This document shows positions 32,859-34,808 of a stretch of DNA of 34,808 nucleotides, one piece after another. The DNA is taken from IMG/VR virus record IMGVR_UViG_3300025141_000367, positions 1 through 34,808 of that record. One strand, given 5' to 3'. Origin of the DNA: a virus. The notes beneath the pieces were generated by a model. That model was not told the DNA's origin. It did no database searches and saw only the letters and a list, made by a program, of their open reading frames with translations. Numbering within the stretch: the stretch's first letter is position 1; the number at the start of each line of letters is the position of its first letter. A program made the position numbers and the translations under genes.

Positions 32859-33310
32859 TGGGTAAGTTAGAAGAGTCAGGAATGGGCATTGGGGACTTTG
32901 CTATGTCTCTGATGGACTCTGGTAAGATCTCTAAGAAGGTGCAATCTCCTGAGGTTGCTCGTCCTACAGAATTACCTGTATCAGAGGTTGATATATCTGA
33001 AGTACAAGTAACTGACTCTATGGTAGATAAAGTTCTTAATGAATCTTTTGGATTATCTAAAACCTCTACTAGAAGACAAGTTAACGCCCCTATTCTTACA
33101 GAGCAAGAACTTCTTCAAGAAAAAATCGTAAGTCTTAAAGAAGAGTTAGTTGAGACTATCAATAAACTCTCTTCACTCGTTTCTGAAATGGCTGGGATGG
33201 GAATGACTACTACTCAGTCTATAGGTACTGGTTATTCTACGGAGAATGTAACAGGAAAATATCGTGGACGCAATAAACGCTCTAAAATTATTAAACGCAC
33301 CTCTAAATGA
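32858..33310 (+). CDS. 150-residue helical protein, candidate prohead core component
   Basis: The N-terminal third is flexible and methionine/serine-rich (GMGIGDFAMSLMDSGKISKK), the middle has acid-hydrophobic alternation (VSEVDISEVQV), and residues 79-108 form a leucine-rich coiled-coil-like helix (LTEQELLQEKIVSLKEELVE, then INKL). The tail is basic (KYRGRNKRSKIIKR). Seven [L/I]-x-E tripeptides are present (LEE, ISE, LNE, LTE, LQE, LKE, LVE). A coiled-coil protein with a basic tail placed between an acidic core protein and the protease would suit a scaffold or core component. Named homology is not recognised. Its last 47 bases overlap the next gene in another frame. Confidence 0.6.
   Translation: MGKLEESGMGIGDFAMSLMDSGKISKKVQSPEVARPTELPVSEVDISEVQVTDSMVDKVLNESFGLSKTSTRRQVNAPILTEQELLQEKIVSLKEELVETINKLSSLVSEMAGMGMTTTQSIGTGYSTENVTGKYRGRNKRSKIIKRTSK
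33253..33258 (+). promoter_or_regulatory. Ribosome binding site supporting a GTG start at 33264
   Basis: AGGAAA lies five bases before GTG 33264 (seven counted from the GGA core). The only ATG at the junction (33307) is in a different frame that stops within about 25 codons, so the GTG is the best available start for the basic protein. Confidence 0.5.
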
Positions 33311-33728
33311 AAAGAAAAGTGGTCGCTACCCTTCTGGGAGAGGTGGCTACAAAACTAAAGGAACTAGTGGTGATTTAGCAATTAAATCTAGAGTGAAGGT
33401 GTACGGTACGATAAAGAAAGCATTAGCGGCGAAGGGACCTGGGCATATATTTTCTACACAAGGATCTAGAAGATTGTATGTAGTATCTAAAAGAACTCAC
33501 GGTGGAACTGATTCTAAGTCGGTGGTAAGTGGAAGAATAGCAAAAGGGTTTACGCCAGGAAGTGCAACTCCAAGTGCCGACTGGGGTTCTGTAAAAGATC
33601 ATGCTGCAAGGGTGGGGTATAAATACACTGGTAAGAAGGCTAAGAAGCTTTCCGCTAAAGCTAGAAGAGAAGCTCGTAAGGGCAAAAAATATCAAAAGAA
33701 AACACATACAGGAAGAGGACAAAAATGA
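33264..33728 (+). CDS. Very basic 154-residue protein in the prohead module
   Basis: About a quarter of the residues are Lys or Arg against about seven Asp/Glu. The start is GTG with a good ribosome binding site, and it overlaps the previous gene by 47 bases. Residues about 40-75 (SRVKVYGTIKKALAAKGPGH, IFSTQGSRRLYVVSKRTHGG) contain a short helix and two strands that could form a small nucleic-acid-binding fold. The C-terminus (KKAKKLSAKARREARKGKK) is a lysine-rich tail. I know no named family for it. Possible roles are a DNA-condensing internal head protein or a charge partner of the acidic core protein 0.4 kb upstream (compare T4 gp67/gp68), both inferred from charge and place. The stop overlaps the protease start (ATGA). 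Confidence 0.6.
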   Translation: MDAINALKLLNAPLNEKKSGRYPSGRGGYKTKGTSGDLAIKSRVKVYGTIKKALAAKGPGHIFSTQGSRRLYVVSKRTHGGTDSKSVVSGRIAKGFTPGSATPSADWGSVKDHAARVGYKYTGKKAKKLSAKARREARKGKKYQKKTHTGRGQK

Positions 33729-34808
33729 AATTACTAGAAGATGTATTTATTATTGAGCAGTTACAGGTTATAAATGAAGGTAAGGCTGGCACTGGCCCTA
33801 TGAAGGTTCGTGGAATATTTCAAAGAGCAGATGAGGCCAATAATAACAAAAGGATTTATCGTAGACCCTTATTAGAAAGGGAAGTTACTAAGCTTGCTAC
33901 TGCTATGAATGAGAGAAGGTTGATGGGAGAATTAGATCACCCACAACATGACTCAGTTAAACTTTCTAATGTATCTCACCTTATTACTGGTCTCAACATG
34001 AAAGGCAACGAAGTTATTGGAGAAGCTGAAATCCTTAATACCCCTGCTGGTAAAGTTGCACAAGCTCTTATTGAAGGTGGTGTGAAGATTGGAATCTCTT
34101 CCCGTGGAATGGGTACGGTTACGGAAGAGTTGGATGGTAATAGATATGTTAACGAAGACTTTAAGTTAATCACTTGGGATATAGTAGCAGACCCTTCAAC
34201 TAGGGGAGCTTTTCCTGGTCTTACTGAGTCTACCCAAATCCAAGAGATCATTGATACAGTATACCCAGAAGCTCAAAAGGTTAAGAACTTTACTACTCTT
34301 CTTAAAGAAGAGTTAAAGCCTAGGGTTAGGTCTGATAAGCCTAAACCGAAGTTTAAAGTTGGGTCTAGGCCATGGACTCCTGCCTCAACTTGGGAGGCAG
34401 ATAAAAAAAAGAGACTTGGGATTTCTGAAGCAGCACCCAAGAAACATGATGCTGAGTGGTACAAAGCGTCCGATGTGGAGGCTAGGGGAAATCAGGATAG
34501 GCCAGGAATCAAAACCCCTTGGCTCAAGCGTCATTACGGCCCAGGAGGGGGAAAGGGGAGTTCAACTGATCTTGTTCCTAAGAAGGGCGCGACACCTGTA
34601 TCTAGAACTAGTAAAAAACATACACCTCAAAACTCTTCCACCCAATTCGTTAACTATATGAGAGATAGGTTAGAGGAGAAGACTAGACTCCAAAAAGAAA
34701 CTGAAAAAAGATCTAAGCCAACTAGGCGTGGTAGAGTAGCCACTTTTAGAACTTCTGGGGGAAAAACTGTAAAAGTTCAAGATTATAAAGCTTCAAGAGG
34801 TGGGGGAG
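33725..34808 (+). CDS. 21: gp21-like prohead maturation protease, 3' end outside window
   Basis: Open to the window edge (361 codons). Residues 1-165 match the T4 gp21/herpesvirus-assemblin-like protease family: GELDHPQH at 68-75 (candidate catalytic His72), GISSRGMGTV at 123-132 (candidate catalytic Ser125 or Ser126) and WDIVADPSTRGAF at 151-163, the usual 'D-i-V-x-d-P-S' segment. The enzyme cleaves core and capsid proteins after [L/I]-x-E during head maturation. T4 gp21 has 212 residues. Here a basic, proline/lysine-rich extension of at least 185 residues follows (RVRSDKPKPKFKVGSRPW and on), with several [L/I]-x-E sites (LKE, ISE, LEE). It could be a scaffold-like extension removed by self-cleavage. 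The ATG overlaps the preceding stop. Confidence 0.85.
   Translation, partial: MKLLEDVFIIEQLQVINEGKAGTGPMKVRGIFQRADEANNNKRIYRRPLLEREVTKLATAMNERRLMGELDHPQHDSVKLSNVSHLITGLNMKGNEVIGEAEILNTPAGKVAQALIEGGVKIGISSRGMGTVTEELDGNRYVNEDFKLITWDIVADPSTRGAFPGLTESTQIQEIIDTVYPEAQKVKNFTTLLKEELKPRVRSDKPKPKFKVGSRPWTPASTWEADKKKRLGISEAAPKKHDAEWYKASDVEARGNQDRPGIKTPWLKRHYGPGGGKGSSTDLVPKKGATPVSRTSKKHTPQNSSTQFVNYMRDRLEEKTRLQKETEKRSKPTRRGRVATFRTSGGKTVKVQDYKASRGGG

Noticed and set aside
7390-33625. TATAAATA octamers on the plus strand at 7390, 11039, 32311 and 33618 as T4-type late promoters
   Set aside because: In DNA this AT-rich a few copies are expected by chance, and these four are inside coding sequence. Only the copy in a real gap (21049) was kept, at low confidence.
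34359-34661. Plus-strand 100-codon frame inside the protease extension
   Set aside because: It lies in another frame of the uninterrupted protease gene and has no convincing start signal.

Overview
The window is a stretch of the late (virion) region of a tailed dsDNA bacteriophage with a contractile, T4-type tail. Several proteins match the conserved core of the T4 baseplate by eye: a gp53-like LysM-type wedge protein, a gp27-like hub, a gp5-like spike, gp25, gp6 (baseplate J) and gp7 (P2 gpI-like region). A gp21-like prohead protease lies at the right end. The genome is AT-rich and almost fully coding. Nearly all genes are on the + strand and joined by ATGA or TAATG stop/start overlaps. I see no tRNA, rRNA, CRISPR array, insertion sequence, integrase or reverse transcriptase. 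The host cannot be named from this sequence, and the protein divergence and large sizes suggest a phage well separated from T4 itself.

Layout. (1) 1-617, minus strand: the 5' part of a PD-(D/E)XK nuclease-like gene and a coupled 102-residue unknown protein, which are probably non-structural. (2) 660-7510: an unknown small protein, a probable tape-measure/hub protein (gp29 position), a gp48/gp54-like tube-baseplate protein, gp53-like, gp27-like hub and gp5-like spike. (3) 7507-17088: a 1036-residue LamG-type structural protein, then the wedge set gp25, gp6 and a very large gp7-like protein. (4) 17088-27665: five fibre/adhesin-type genes. Three share N- and C-terminal caps and two share a WE-x-DN N-terminal module. 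(5) 27679-32353: a 1223-residue protein whose N-terminal half carries 65 cysteines, and a PAAR-tip protein with a long extra C-terminal domain. (6) 32454-34808: a head-assembly module of an acidic 134-residue protein, a 150-residue helical protein, a very basic 154-residue protein and the prohead protease, which runs off the window.

How the genes fit together. The hub, spike, PAAR tip and wedge proteins should assemble into the baseplate. The paralogous fibre genes and the LamG, beta-helix and carbohydrate-binding-like domains would form host-recognition appendages. The last genes would form the prohead core and its maturation protease. Terminase, portal, sheath, tube, scaffold and major capsid genes are not in the window. 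The most unusual items are the cysteine-rich/C-terminal two-part protein with a G8 tract exactly at its domain boundary, the PAAR protein with a sharp internal base-composition change, and the fibre-cap paralogue series. All family assignments come from reading the translations by eye. No database search was run.
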